A stretch of DNA of 64,000 nucleotides from Planctomonas sp. JC2975. Lineage in GTDB: Bacteria; Actinomycetota; Actinomycetes; Actinomycetales; Microbacteriaceae. The stretch covers positions 248,001 through 312,000 of the forward strand of contig NZ_JABEKS010000004.1 of NCBI RefSeq assembly GCF_012985205.1, written 5' to 3'. Of the stretch, positions 43,567 through 51,366 are shown one piece after another (positions within the stretch are counted from its first letter, which is position 1; each line of letters starts with the position of its first letter). Below the pieces are notes generated by a model. That model searched no databases, was not told the origin of the DNA, and saw only the letters and a program-made list of their open reading frames with translations. Both the position numbers and the translations under genes were made by a program.

Positions 43567-46500
43567 CTAACCTCCGCAGTGGAACTGCGCGTTCGCCCAG
43601 TCGCCGTGGTCGTTGCCGTTCCCGTCGCCGCCGTCGTTCGTCTGCAGCTGGACGGTGTGTGCACCGGTCAACGGGACGGTGATGGTCTGCGGCGTCGAGC
43701 CCGGGGTGAAGACACCGCTCGAGAACACGGTGACGCCGTCCGCGACCACGGCGAAGCCCACCGACCCGCGTGACGGCTCCTCCTGGTCCAGGCCAATGGT
43801 GGCCGTCAGCGCCGTGCACTTGCCGCCGAGGTCATAGCTGATGACCGCCGGCGTTCCCGCGAACGGCGCGGCACCCAGGCCCTTGGCATAGGTGACGCCG
43901 CCCAGCGTGAGGGCGCCGCCGTCGCCGGCGAGGTCCTCGCCGAGGCTGTGGTCGCGCTCGACCGGGCCCCAGCCGTTGGTCGCCGAGGTCCACTGCAGAT
44001 CACTGGCGTAGACGTCCGCCGTCGGCGGCTGCGCGGTGAGCGGCTTCGCGGTCAGCGCGAACAGGTGGAGGTTCGGCGCGTTGGGCAGGGTGACCGTCTG
44101 GACCGTCTTGCCCTGATCGAGCGGGACGGTGTTGTAGAAGACCCCGTAGTGGACGCCCGCGTGGTAGTGACCGGACGGGCCGTTGTTGCCGACGCTGTCG
44201 ATCGCCAGCTGGGCGCCGAACCGGGTGGTGCTGTCACCGGTCCAGTTGGGGAAGCCGACGACCGCGCTGGACGTCGAGCCATCGGTGTAGCTGACGGTGA
44301 TCGTCCCTTGTCCTCCCGTGGCCGCCGATCCCAGGACCGCCAGTGCTCCGCTGCCGTCGACACTGATCGTCTGCCCTTGCGCCGTCACGTTGTCCGGCGT
44401 TCCGGCCGGCACGTCTGGCCAGGTGAACGAGACGCCGTCGTGGGTGACCGTCGAGCCGGGCGTGACGCCCGCGGCCGCCAGGGACTGCGCTGAGAAGCTG
44501 TTCCCTCCGCTGCCGTCGTAGGCGCCGGCCGCGGTGTCCGCGTCGTCGGTGATGCCGATGTTGTCGAAGGCGTCCGCGAGTGATGCGTACGCGATCTTGA
44601 TGTTGGCCGAGGTGGTGACCCCGACCGCGTGGCCGTTCCAGCGGTAGGCGGCGCGAGCTGTCAGCAGGTCCTGGCCCGGCACCGCTTTCGTCGGCGTGCC
44701 GATGCGGTAGGTCGCCTGAAGTGTCGCTCCGGCCGGAACGCTGTCGGCGTGGCTGCTGGAGGTCGAGTCGAGCGTCCATCCGTCGGGCGCGGAGAGGGAG
44801 ACGTCGACACCGGTCTCCGGTTCGGCGCTGGTGTTGGTGAAGGTGGCCGTCACCGTGCTGGTCGTCCCGCCGGGGAGCTGCGTCGGAGTGAGCGTCAGGG
44901 TGGACAGAGCCGAGCCGGCGTCGGATCCGGCGGCCGGCCCGAGATCGTCCACGATCAGGTTGTCGATGGTGGACGCCCCCTGGGCGTCGGAGTTCTGCTC
45001 CAGCGCCAGGTAGGCCGCCTGGGATCCCGCCACGAACGTCGTGTCGATCGACGCGTGCGGCGCCGAGGTCTGCGGGGGGAGGCTGTCCGTCCACCCGGCG
45101 GGCTTCGGGCCGTCCGGCGGTGCGGACGTCAGACCGCGCTCGGTCGTCTGGGCGAGCGGGATGTCGACGATCGGGTGGTCCGCGCCGTCGGCGCCGACCT
45201 GGAAGTCGTACAGCCCGGAGGCGTCCGACTGGTAGTCCAGCCGCACCCGGTACGCGTGCCCCGGTTCGAAGTCGATCGTCCCCGGCCAGGTCCGGTACTG
45301 GAGCCCAGCGCCGTTGTTGATCGTCTCCAGCGAATACTTCCCGCTGATCGTGTCGCGCGTGTACCCCGGGTTCGTCTTCGACAGGATCAGGCTGGGCTCG
45401 CTCGGCTTCCCGATGATGAAGGGACCGAAGCTCCCGCCGTCGGGCTGTTCGAAGTCCTCCGTGTAGAAGTGCCCGTCGGCTTGGTGGTTCGCCCCGTCAT
45501 TCTGCTGGACGCGGACGTCGGTGAACTGCACGATGTCCGTGCCGGAGCCGGCGCCCCCGATCAGACTGAGCGTGGCGTTCGCGTCTCCGCGACCGGAGGG
45601 AACGGTGAACAGCACCTTGAGCTGCTGGAACGGCTGACCCGCGAGCCGGTTGTCGAGGTCGTCCTGGGCGGGCGGCGGCGAGTCGATAGACGTGCTGACG
45701 GTCTTCCCGCCATAGCCGCTGACCTGGACCGTGGCCGTCCGCTTTCCTTGCACCGTGACGTACGCCGACGCCGCATACGTGTGCCCCGGTTTCAGGCCCG
45801 TCAGCTTCTGGCTCACCTCCCCGTCCGCCCGGCCGCCGACCTGGAGGTTCTGGAAGCCGTTCGAATCCGTGACGATCTGGACGCCGCTGGTGTCGCTCGT
45901 CGACGACGCCGGCTTCCAGTCCTGGAAGGATCCGCTGAAGAACTCGCCGTCCTTGACGATCGTGCCCGCGCCGAAATCGACGGACTGCGCGGTGGCGCCG
46001 GTGATCACCGGCGAACCGGTGTTGCTGCCGTCGCCCGTCCGGTCGCTCGTACGGGGCGTGGCGATCGCGTGCTGCGGGTAGACGACATAGGGCGTGTTCG
46101 CCGCGAGCTGGATGCTGACCTTGCCGTCGCGTACCGGCACCACGACCGGCTTGGCCTTGCCCGTGTCGGTGAGTTGGTACAGCGTCACCTGGTGCTGCTT
46201 CGACCAGCTCTTCGGCAGGGTCCAGGTGCGGGCCTGCCCTGTGCCGCTCCACGCGTAGATCTTCTGCTCGCCCTGGGCCGACCACGGCAGGAAGATGTCG
46301 TTGCCGTCCCGCTCGAGCACGCCGTCCTTCCAGATCTGCGGCGTCGTCCCGTTCATCGTGGTCTTGACGCCGCCGCTGAAGTCGATCTCGTTCGGAGTCC
46401 ACTTAAGGATCTGGAAGTTCTGCAGGTACTTGGTGGGGAGGTTGTTGGTGAAGACCTGGGCAATCTCCTTGGTGACGGAGTTGGCGCTGTGCCACCCCAT

Positions 46501-48093
46501 AAAGCTCGCGTTGTTCTGCTCACCGCCGAGCATCGGCTGGCTGTTCTGGATCCACGCGTCCGCATTCGAGTTGTCGATGAAGCGCAGGATCTGGCTGTTG
46601 ATGCCGACGTCGTCGTACTCAGCGGAGTCGTGGTACCAGGTGGCGTTCGGCCAGAGGTAGGTGGGGAATTCGGTGTAGATCGGGATGCCGTACGCGTTGA
46701 CGGCGTTCGCCTCTTCCCAGCCGTTCCAGTCCTCGCCGAAGAACGCGTCGGTGTAGATGAAGCCCAGCCCGGGCACCTGCTGCATCAGCGCCTTGATCCG
46801 CGCCGCGTAGTCCCCGCTCGCCTGGTCGTCCGTCATGTTCATCGCGTACTGGGTGTCCCCGTAGATGTACGCCGGTGTTGGTGCGCTCGGATTCGTCGTC
46901 TTGTCCCACCGGAAGGCGTCCGCGCGCGGCGACTCGGCGCCGTCGTTGATGTGCACGCCGACGATCGCGTTGTAGTCCTTGGCGTGGCTGACGATGTACT
47001 TGATGTCGGCAAGTCCGCCGGCCGCCTCGTTGTAGTCGCCGGCGTAGTCCGGGTGCGCAGAATCGTGTCCCTGATCCTGGTAGCCCTTCAGCTCGATCGA
47101 CTGCCCGAGGCCATCGGTGAGGAGATTGACCTTCTTGATGTCGTCCAGCGTCTTGATGAATGGGTTCTGAGCCTGGCTCTCGAAGTTCAGCGCGATCTGC
47201 GAGACGACGTTATTCTTCGTCGCAGCGGCGCCGGTCGGCAGCGGCTGGATCTCGCGGTAGGCGATCCCGGCGTCCTGCCAGTTCAACGTGTGGTCACCGT
47301 TGCGGTCGCCGGTCACGACGATCTTCGCGTCGGGCAGCGCCACCACTTTGCCGTCCGGTCCGCGATAGGTCCACGTGTTGCTCGACGCGGAGGTCTGCTT
47401 CACCGACCCGGCCTGCTTGGTCTGCACCAGCAGGTTGCCGTACGTCTGGATCGCGTTCGACACCACCCCGGCCGCCACCGTGCCCGTGTTGAAGAGGGCG
47501 ATGCTCGCCTGATGCGGCGTCGCCTCGACGCTCCGGTCGGCGACGGCGGAGATGGTATCGAGGTTCGGGCCCGGCGCGTAGTTGGTCCGGTAGACGGCCG
47601 CGTCCGAGACCGTCGCGCCAGGCTGATCGCTGCGCAGGGAGATCAGCTGCTGGTCCGGCAGGCCGATCGTCGTGACCTTGGTCGATCCCGCCTCGTTCAC
47701 CTTGGTCACTGCGAAGTCGACGACGTCGTCGCGCACCGAGATGCGCGCCGCCGCGGAGACGGCGATGGAGTCGACTGCGAGGACGTAGTCCACGTGATCC
47801 CTCGCCTTCGTGGAGCGAACCGACGGGGTGTACGCCGTGCCGTTGATCTGGATCTGCGGTGCCGGCCCGTCGTGCCCGGAAAGGGTTCCGCCCGTCGGCA
47901 GCCAGGTATATCCGAGAACGTCGGGAAAGTCCGTCGCAACTCGGACCGAGAGCCGAGACGACCCGATGGTCGCTTCCGTCGCGCGGCCCGGGGCCGCCAG
48001 CGCGGGCGTTTGCACACCCAGCACCAACAAGGCAGAGATACCGAGTCCGAGGAGTGAAGCGGGAGGAGCGAGGCGGAGCCGTTTCATCATCAT
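43567..48093 (-). CDS. Secreted GH101 endo-alpha-N-acetylgalactosaminidase
   Basis: A 1508-residue secreted enzyme that releases Gal-beta-1,3-GalNAc (core 1) from Ser/Thr O-glycans. A Sec signal peptide (about 1-33, ending PALAAP) leads to N-terminal beta domains. The GH101 barrel has the nucleophile Asp in IYTDAFFGEDWNGWE (about residue 448) and the candidate acid/base Glu in IYTEFP about 26 residues on. Then come carbohydrate-binding beta modules, a NEW3-like domain (LTLTPTQLPGGTTSTVTATFTN) and an NPCBM-type module (SDLQWTSATNGWGPVERDHS). There is no LPXTG, so it is released. The promoter lies in the flanking inverted repeat. Confidence 0.93.
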   Translation of the reverse strand: MMMKRLRLAPPASLLGLGISALLVLGVQTPALAAPGRATEATIGSSRLSVRVATDFPDVLGYTWLPTGGTLSGHDGPAPQIQINGTAYTPSVRSTKARDHVDYVLAVDSIAVSAAARISVRDDVVDFAVTKVNEAGSTKVTTIGLPDQQLISLRSDQPGATVSDAAVYRTNYAPGPNLDTISAVADRSVEATPHQASIALFNTGTVAAGVVSNAIQTYGNLLVQTKQAGSVKQTSASSNTWTYRGPDGKVVALPDAKIVVTGDRNGDHTLNWQDAGIAYREIQPLPTGAAATKNNVVSQIALNFESQAQNPFIKTLDDIKKVNLLTDGLGQSIELKGYQDQGHDSAHPDYAGDYNEAAGGLADIKYIVSHAKDYNAIVGVHINDGAESPRADAFRWDKTTNPSAPTPAYIYGDTQYAMNMTDDQASGDYAARIKALMQQVPGLGFIYTDAFFGEDWNGWEEANAVNAYGIPIYTEFPTYLWPNATWYHDSAEYDDVGINSQILRFIDNSNADAWIQNSQPMLGGEQNNASFMGWHSANSVTKEIAQVFTNNLPTKYLQNFQILKWTPNEIDFSGGVKTTMNGTTPQIWKDGVLERDGNDIFLPWSAQGEQKIYAWSGTGQARTWTLPKSWSKQHQVTLYQLTDTGKAKPVVVPVRDGKVSIQLAANTPYVVYPQHAIATPRTSDRTGDGSNTGSPVITGATAQSVDFGAGTIVKDGEFFSGSFQDWKPASSTSDTSGVQIVTDSNGFQNLQVGGRADGEVSQKLTGLKPGHTYAASAYVTVQGKRTATVQVSGYGGKTVSTSIDSPPPAQDDLDNRLAGQPFQQLKVLFTVPSGRGDANATLSLIGGAGSGTDIVQFTDVRVQQNDGANHQADGHFYTEDFEQPDGGSFGPFIIGKPSEPSLILSKTNPGYTRDTISGKYSLETINNGAGLQYRTWPGTIDFEPGHAYRVRLDYQSDASGLYDFQVGADGADHPIVDIPLAQTTERGLTSAPPDGPKPAGWTDSLPPQTSAPHASIDTTFVAGSQAAYLALEQNSDAQGASTIDNLIVDDLGPAAGSDAGSALSTLTLTPTQLPGGTTSTVTATFTNTSAEPETGVDVSLSAPDGWTLDSTSSSHADSVPAGATLQATYRIGTPTKAVPGQDLLTARAAYRWNGHAVGVTTSANIKIAYASLADAFDNIGITDDADTAAGAYDGSGGNSFSAQSLAAAGVTPGSTVTHDGVSFTWPDVPAGTPDNVTAQGQTISVDGSGALAVLGSAATGGQGTITVSYTDGSTSSAVVGFPNWTGDSTTRFGAQLAIDSVGNNGPSGHYHAGVHYGVFYNTVPLDQGKTVQTVTLPNAPNLHLFALTAKPLTAQPPTADVYASDLQWTSATNGWGPVERDHSLGEDLAGDGGALTLGGVTYAKGLGAAPFAGTPAVISYDLGGKCTALTATIGLDQEEPSRGSVGFAVVADGVTVFSSGVFTPGSTPQTITVPLTGAHTVQLQTNDGGDGNGNDHGDWANAQFHCGG

Positions 48094-48197
48094 TGACCTC
48101 AGCTTTTTAATCGTATTGTCAGATTATATGAATCCTGGCGACAGATCTGAAGACTGTCAATGGTCCGCCGACAACTCGGTGAGGTCGATCACGTACC
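47990..48197. repeat. Left copy of the inverted repeat flanking GH116
   Basis: Contains, on the minus strand, the last 13 codons of GH116, a TATAAT promoter box (48123-48128 on the plus strand as ATTATA) and the GH101 start with its signal-peptide region. The stretch 48034-48197 is nearly identical to the reverse complement of 50807-50970. Confidence 0.9.
48123..48128 (-). promoter_or_regulatory. TATAAT -10 box of the GH101 gene
   Basis: A consensus -10 hexamer about 30 bases before the GH101 start, in an AT-rich stretch. TTGACA occurs 26 bases upstream, too far for a classical -35, so activation or an operator nearby is likely. The same box is repeated at 50877-50882 facing the opposite way. 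Confidence 0.6.
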
Positions 48198-50718
48198 GTT
48201 CGCCCGCCCGCCCGGTTGCCCCCTCGCCCAGTGCGTGAGGCCGACCAGAGACGACCACCGTGTCGATTCGGATGATTCCGCCGCCGATACGGAGTTCGCC
48301 ACGGAGATCCGATTGGCTCCACGTTCCCCACGCCGACCCGGTCGACCAGAAAGTGGTCCCGTCACCGTCGGCCATCTCGATGGTGAACGTATTCGTCCGG
48401 CCGTCGAAGTCGAAGCTGTTCCAGGCGACGAACGCGGACCAGCTCGCCATCGCGCGAGCGTAGTGATGACCGCACTCGGCTTCATCGAAGGGATTGCGGC
48501 GGGCCCCGTCGTAGCGGGCGCGGATGGCGCGGATCACGGTCATCGCCTGGTCGCGATCTCCGTCCTGGATCATTCCGACGGCAGCGGTGTACTCGAACCC
48601 GGTCATGACTTCGTTGAAGTACGGGAAGGGTCGAGCCGGGCGCTTCCCCTCGTCATAGGTGCACATCAGGAGCCCCGCCTCGTCGGCGAGGGCGAAGCTG
48701 CGCATGTGATTGAAATGGCCCGCGAGCGATGGGCGGAAGTTCCTCTGAAAGATGGTCTTCAGCGTCGTCCGCACATGCTCCGCATCAACGACATCGCCAA
48801 GACGGGTGAGCCGGGCCGCATACTGTCCCACCAGCTGATCCACCAGCACCCCGTCGGCGACCTGCAGATCGGGATCGTCAAGCGATACAGACCCCATTGA
48901 GGGATGGCGGAGACCTGGCGCGATGTATCCCTCTCGTCCGACAGGGCGAACGTCGTGTCGGTAGTACTCACCCGTGAAGAGCTCGCGGTCGATCCACGCG
49001 GAACCCGAGGCGAACAGACCTCGGCAATCCTCCGCGAATTGCGTGTCGCCGACCGCGTGCGCCATCTCCGCAGCGGCGCGCAGAGCCGCCAGGTACCACA
49101 GGCCCATCTGTGGATTGGGTCCGTAATACTCCACATCCATCGTGTTGTGCTGGCAACCTTCCATGACGCCGTCGCGGTCGGCATCCCACCCGCCTGCGAT
49201 CCACGCGAACTCGAGCGTCTTGCGGGCCGCCGGCCACAGTCGACGAAGTCGCGCATCATCCCCGCTCAACCGCCAGTCGTGGAACAGATGAATCAGCGAC
49301 GCCATCTGCCCGTCGGCGGCCGCGAGAGCCCAATTCTGGCTTTGGGACGTGGGTAGCCCCACCCGGAAGCTCATGAGCCCGTCATCGTTGGTGGCCAGCT
49401 CGTACTGTGTCTCCCTCAACGACCAGGCGAACTCCGCGAACCAGAAGGATGTCGCGAACTCGTATCCCCACACATGCGTGCAGGTCCCGAAGCACGAGCC
49501 CGTCCGGTCCATCACTCCCTCCCACCCGTAAAGCCGCCCGTCCGCGACTCGGAATACCGTAGGACTCCGCAGGGTGCTGATGTTGAACAACGCGGCCTCA
49601 CGGATCTCGACCGGGACTGCCGAATCGACGATCGCAGTGACAGCAGCGACCGTGAGTTCCTCGAGACGCGGAAGCGCCGCCGCAGCCTTCAGCGCCGTCT
49701 GCCACGGATCTGGGTACGCGTGGCAGTAGCGGTTGCCGACGATCTCGCTGGTGTACTCTGCCTGATCCAAGTGATGGTCTTCAGATCGCCAGGCATACCT
49801 GTTCGGGAACGCCCACGTCATGAGAAACGTCAGGCTGCGGGTCTCTCCAGCCGGAATCGACACGGACCCCGCGAGGGAACCGATCGGCCTGGCGCTGGAC
49901 GATCGCCGCTCGTCCAGCCGCCCGTCATCCGTGAAGTCGTCCCAGAAGTCCAGCAGCGAGTTGCCCCAGGTCGCGTCCGCCCATCCCGAGCGGGTTGTCG
50001 CGGTGGTCGTCTCATCCACCATCATTGCCAGCACGAACGTCCCGGCGGCTTCGCTCTTCGGATCGAGCTCTGGCGCTGACATCGCCACCCCAACGAGATT
50101 CGTCGTCCTGCGCACATGGTTCACGTTGCCGCCAACGGCCGACTCCGTACCGTTCGATCCGATGAAGTTCTCAACCACGGCTGCGACCGAGACGTCTATG
50201 GCTGAGTCGAAGCTATTCGCGATCTCGACCCGGAAGGCCGCGAGGGGCCAGCTGCTGGATTCGAGATCACCCGGGATGAGCGGGTTGAAGCCCTGCAGCC
50301 GGACCTCTGGCATGGCGGGGTCGTTCAGTCGCACCTGACCGAATGGGTACGCTGCGTCGAAGCACGCCTCGGCGAACCGGGGTAGTCCATGATTCGGCGC
50401 AGGCGACCCTGCCGCCCCTTCGAAGTCGGTCATGCCAAGCGGGCCCTCGAGAACGCGAGACACGGCGGGAACTCCCGGCCGCGCCACCCGCAGTGCGAAG
50501 AATGCGGTCCCCGGGCGAAAGCCCTTTGCCGGACGATTGCCGATCTCGAAGTCTCGAAGGTCACCGCGTCCGCCGAGACCGATCGTGCCGGTACCCACTC
50601 CCCCGATGGGGAGGCTTATCCGATCGAGATTTCCCATGTCGTAGCTGCGCAGGACAGGCCACGGAAGGGCGCTCGCGCCGACCCGTGCAGGGCCGGTCTC
50701 GGTCTGTGTTGCGAACAT
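48157..50718 (-). CDS. GH116 family beta-glycosidase
   Basis: An 853-residue cytoplasmic enzyme (no signal peptide) of the bile-acid beta-glucosidase GBA2-like family. The N-terminal domain has LDRISLPIGGVGTGTIGLGGRGDLRDFEIGNRP. The (alpha/alpha)6 domain has GWEGVMDRTGSCFGTCTHVWGYEFATSFWFAE and EGCQHNTMDVEYYGPNPQMGLWYLAALRAAAEMA, then MTGFEYTAAVGMIQDG. Members cleave beta-glucosides, beta-xylosides or beta-GlcNAc. GGAGG five bases before ATG 50718 fixes the start. It is flanked on both sides by an inverted repeat and is transcribed toward GH101. Confidence 0.9.
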   Translation of the reverse strand: MFATQTETGPARVGASALPWPVLRSYDMGNLDRISLPIGGVGTGTIGLGGRGDLRDFEIGNRPAKGFRPGTAFFALRVARPGVPAVSRVLEGPLGMTDFEGAAGSPAPNHGLPRFAEACFDAAYPFGQVRLNDPAMPEVRLQGFNPLIPGDLESSSWPLAAFRVEIANSFDSAIDVSVAAVVENFIGSNGTESAVGGNVNHVRRTTNLVGVAMSAPELDPKSEAAGTFVLAMMVDETTTATTRSGWADATWGNSLLDFWDDFTDDGRLDERRSSSARPIGSLAGSVSIPAGETRSLTFLMTWAFPNRYAWRSEDHHLDQAEYTSEIVGNRYCHAYPDPWQTALKAAAALPRLEELTVAAVTAIVDSAVPVEIREAALFNISTLRSPTVFRVADGRLYGWEGVMDRTGSCFGTCTHVWGYEFATSFWFAEFAWSLRETQYELATNDDGLMSFRVGLPTSQSQNWALAAADGQMASLIHLFHDWRLSGDDARLRRLWPAARKTLEFAWIAGGWDADRDGVMEGCQHNTMDVEYYGPNPQMGLWYLAALRAAAEMAHAVGDTQFAEDCRGLFASGSAWIDRELFTGEYYRHDVRPVGREGYIAPGLRHPSMGSVSLDDPDLQVADGVLVDQLVGQYAARLTRLGDVVDAEHVRTTLKTIFQRNFRPSLAGHFNHMRSFALADEAGLLMCTYDEGKRPARPFPYFNEVMTGFEYTAAVGMIQDGDRDQAMTVIRAIRARYDGARRNPFDEAECGHHYARAMASWSAFVAWNSFDFDGRTNTFTIEMADGDGTTFWSTGSAWGTWSQSDLRGELRIGGGIIRIDTVVVSGRPHALGEGATGRAGERYVIDLTELSADH

Positions 50719-50806
50719 TCGAACCTCCATCAGAAAAGCGGCGTTGATGAACTCCAATTAATCCTATTATATGGTAATCACTCACACGGACACGACCGAC
50801 TGCGTC

Positions 50807-51008
50807 CGGTACGCGATCGACCTCACCTAGTTGTCGGCGGACCATTGACAGACTTCAGATCTGTCGCCAGGATTCATATAATCTGACAATACGATTAAAA
50901 GCTGAGGTCAATGATGATGAAACGGCTCCGCCTCGCTCCTCCCGCCTCACTCCTCGGACTCGGTATCTCCGGGGCGGGCAGACGCCCGCGCAGGCTGCCC
51001 CGACCGGC
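50807..51008. repeat. Right copy of the inverted repeat flanking GH116
   Basis: Reads on the plus strand what the left copy reads on the minus strand: the GH116 3' end (RYAIDLT-stop-LSADH), TATAAT at 50877-50882 and a GH101-like start (MMMKRLRLAPPASLLGLGIS). After that the similarity becomes patchy with a small deletion, though QTPA-x-AAP of the signal-peptide end is still readable in a shifted frame. Confidence 0.9.
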
Positions 51009-51149
51009 GTGAGCGAAACGCGATTGGCGGTTGTGCACGTGCGCCGAGACGGCAGCCGTTCGGCCGCGAGCTGGACTGATGGTGTCGTGCAACTAAGTGA
51101 GCCCCTGCGGCCTTGGGAGTTCATAGTCATCGACGCTCGGACGAACTGA
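50911..51149 (+). pseudogene. Chimeric scar: GH101-like signal start joined to a glycosidase C-terminal fragment
   Basis: The ATG at 50911 opens a GH101-like signal peptide that loses frame near 50970. From 51009 a 46-codon frame encodes SETRLAVVHVRRDGSR and then GVVQLSEPLRPWEFIVIDARTN. This is clearly paralogous to the C-terminus of the glycosidase ending at 36048 (VVHVRRDGSR...GVVRLSEPLRPWEFIV). So a second secreted or rearranged glycosidase gene once stood here and only its ends remain. Confidence 0.7.
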
Positions 51150-51366
51150 CCGTTTCCGGCGTCCTCAGGGCGAGCCGTCGCAGAACGCGGTCGTTCTCAG
51201 CTCGCGAGGATCAAAAACGAGGGCAGAAACGTGCATGAGAGCACGCGGGAGCCGCCCGAGGAGCGGCTCGGGCTCTCCGATTTCACGTCGGCAGCAGAAT
51301 TCTCGGCACGCCGACGGCAAAAGCGACAACCACCTCATTGGAAACGTGCAAAACAAAGGAGTTGAC

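Noticed and set aside
44629-48057. 1142-codon open frame on the plus strand opposite GH101
   Set aside because: Its Arg/Gly/Val-rich, domain-less translation is the mirror of a GC-rich gene. GH101 on the other strand has a signal peptide and clear catalytic motifs.
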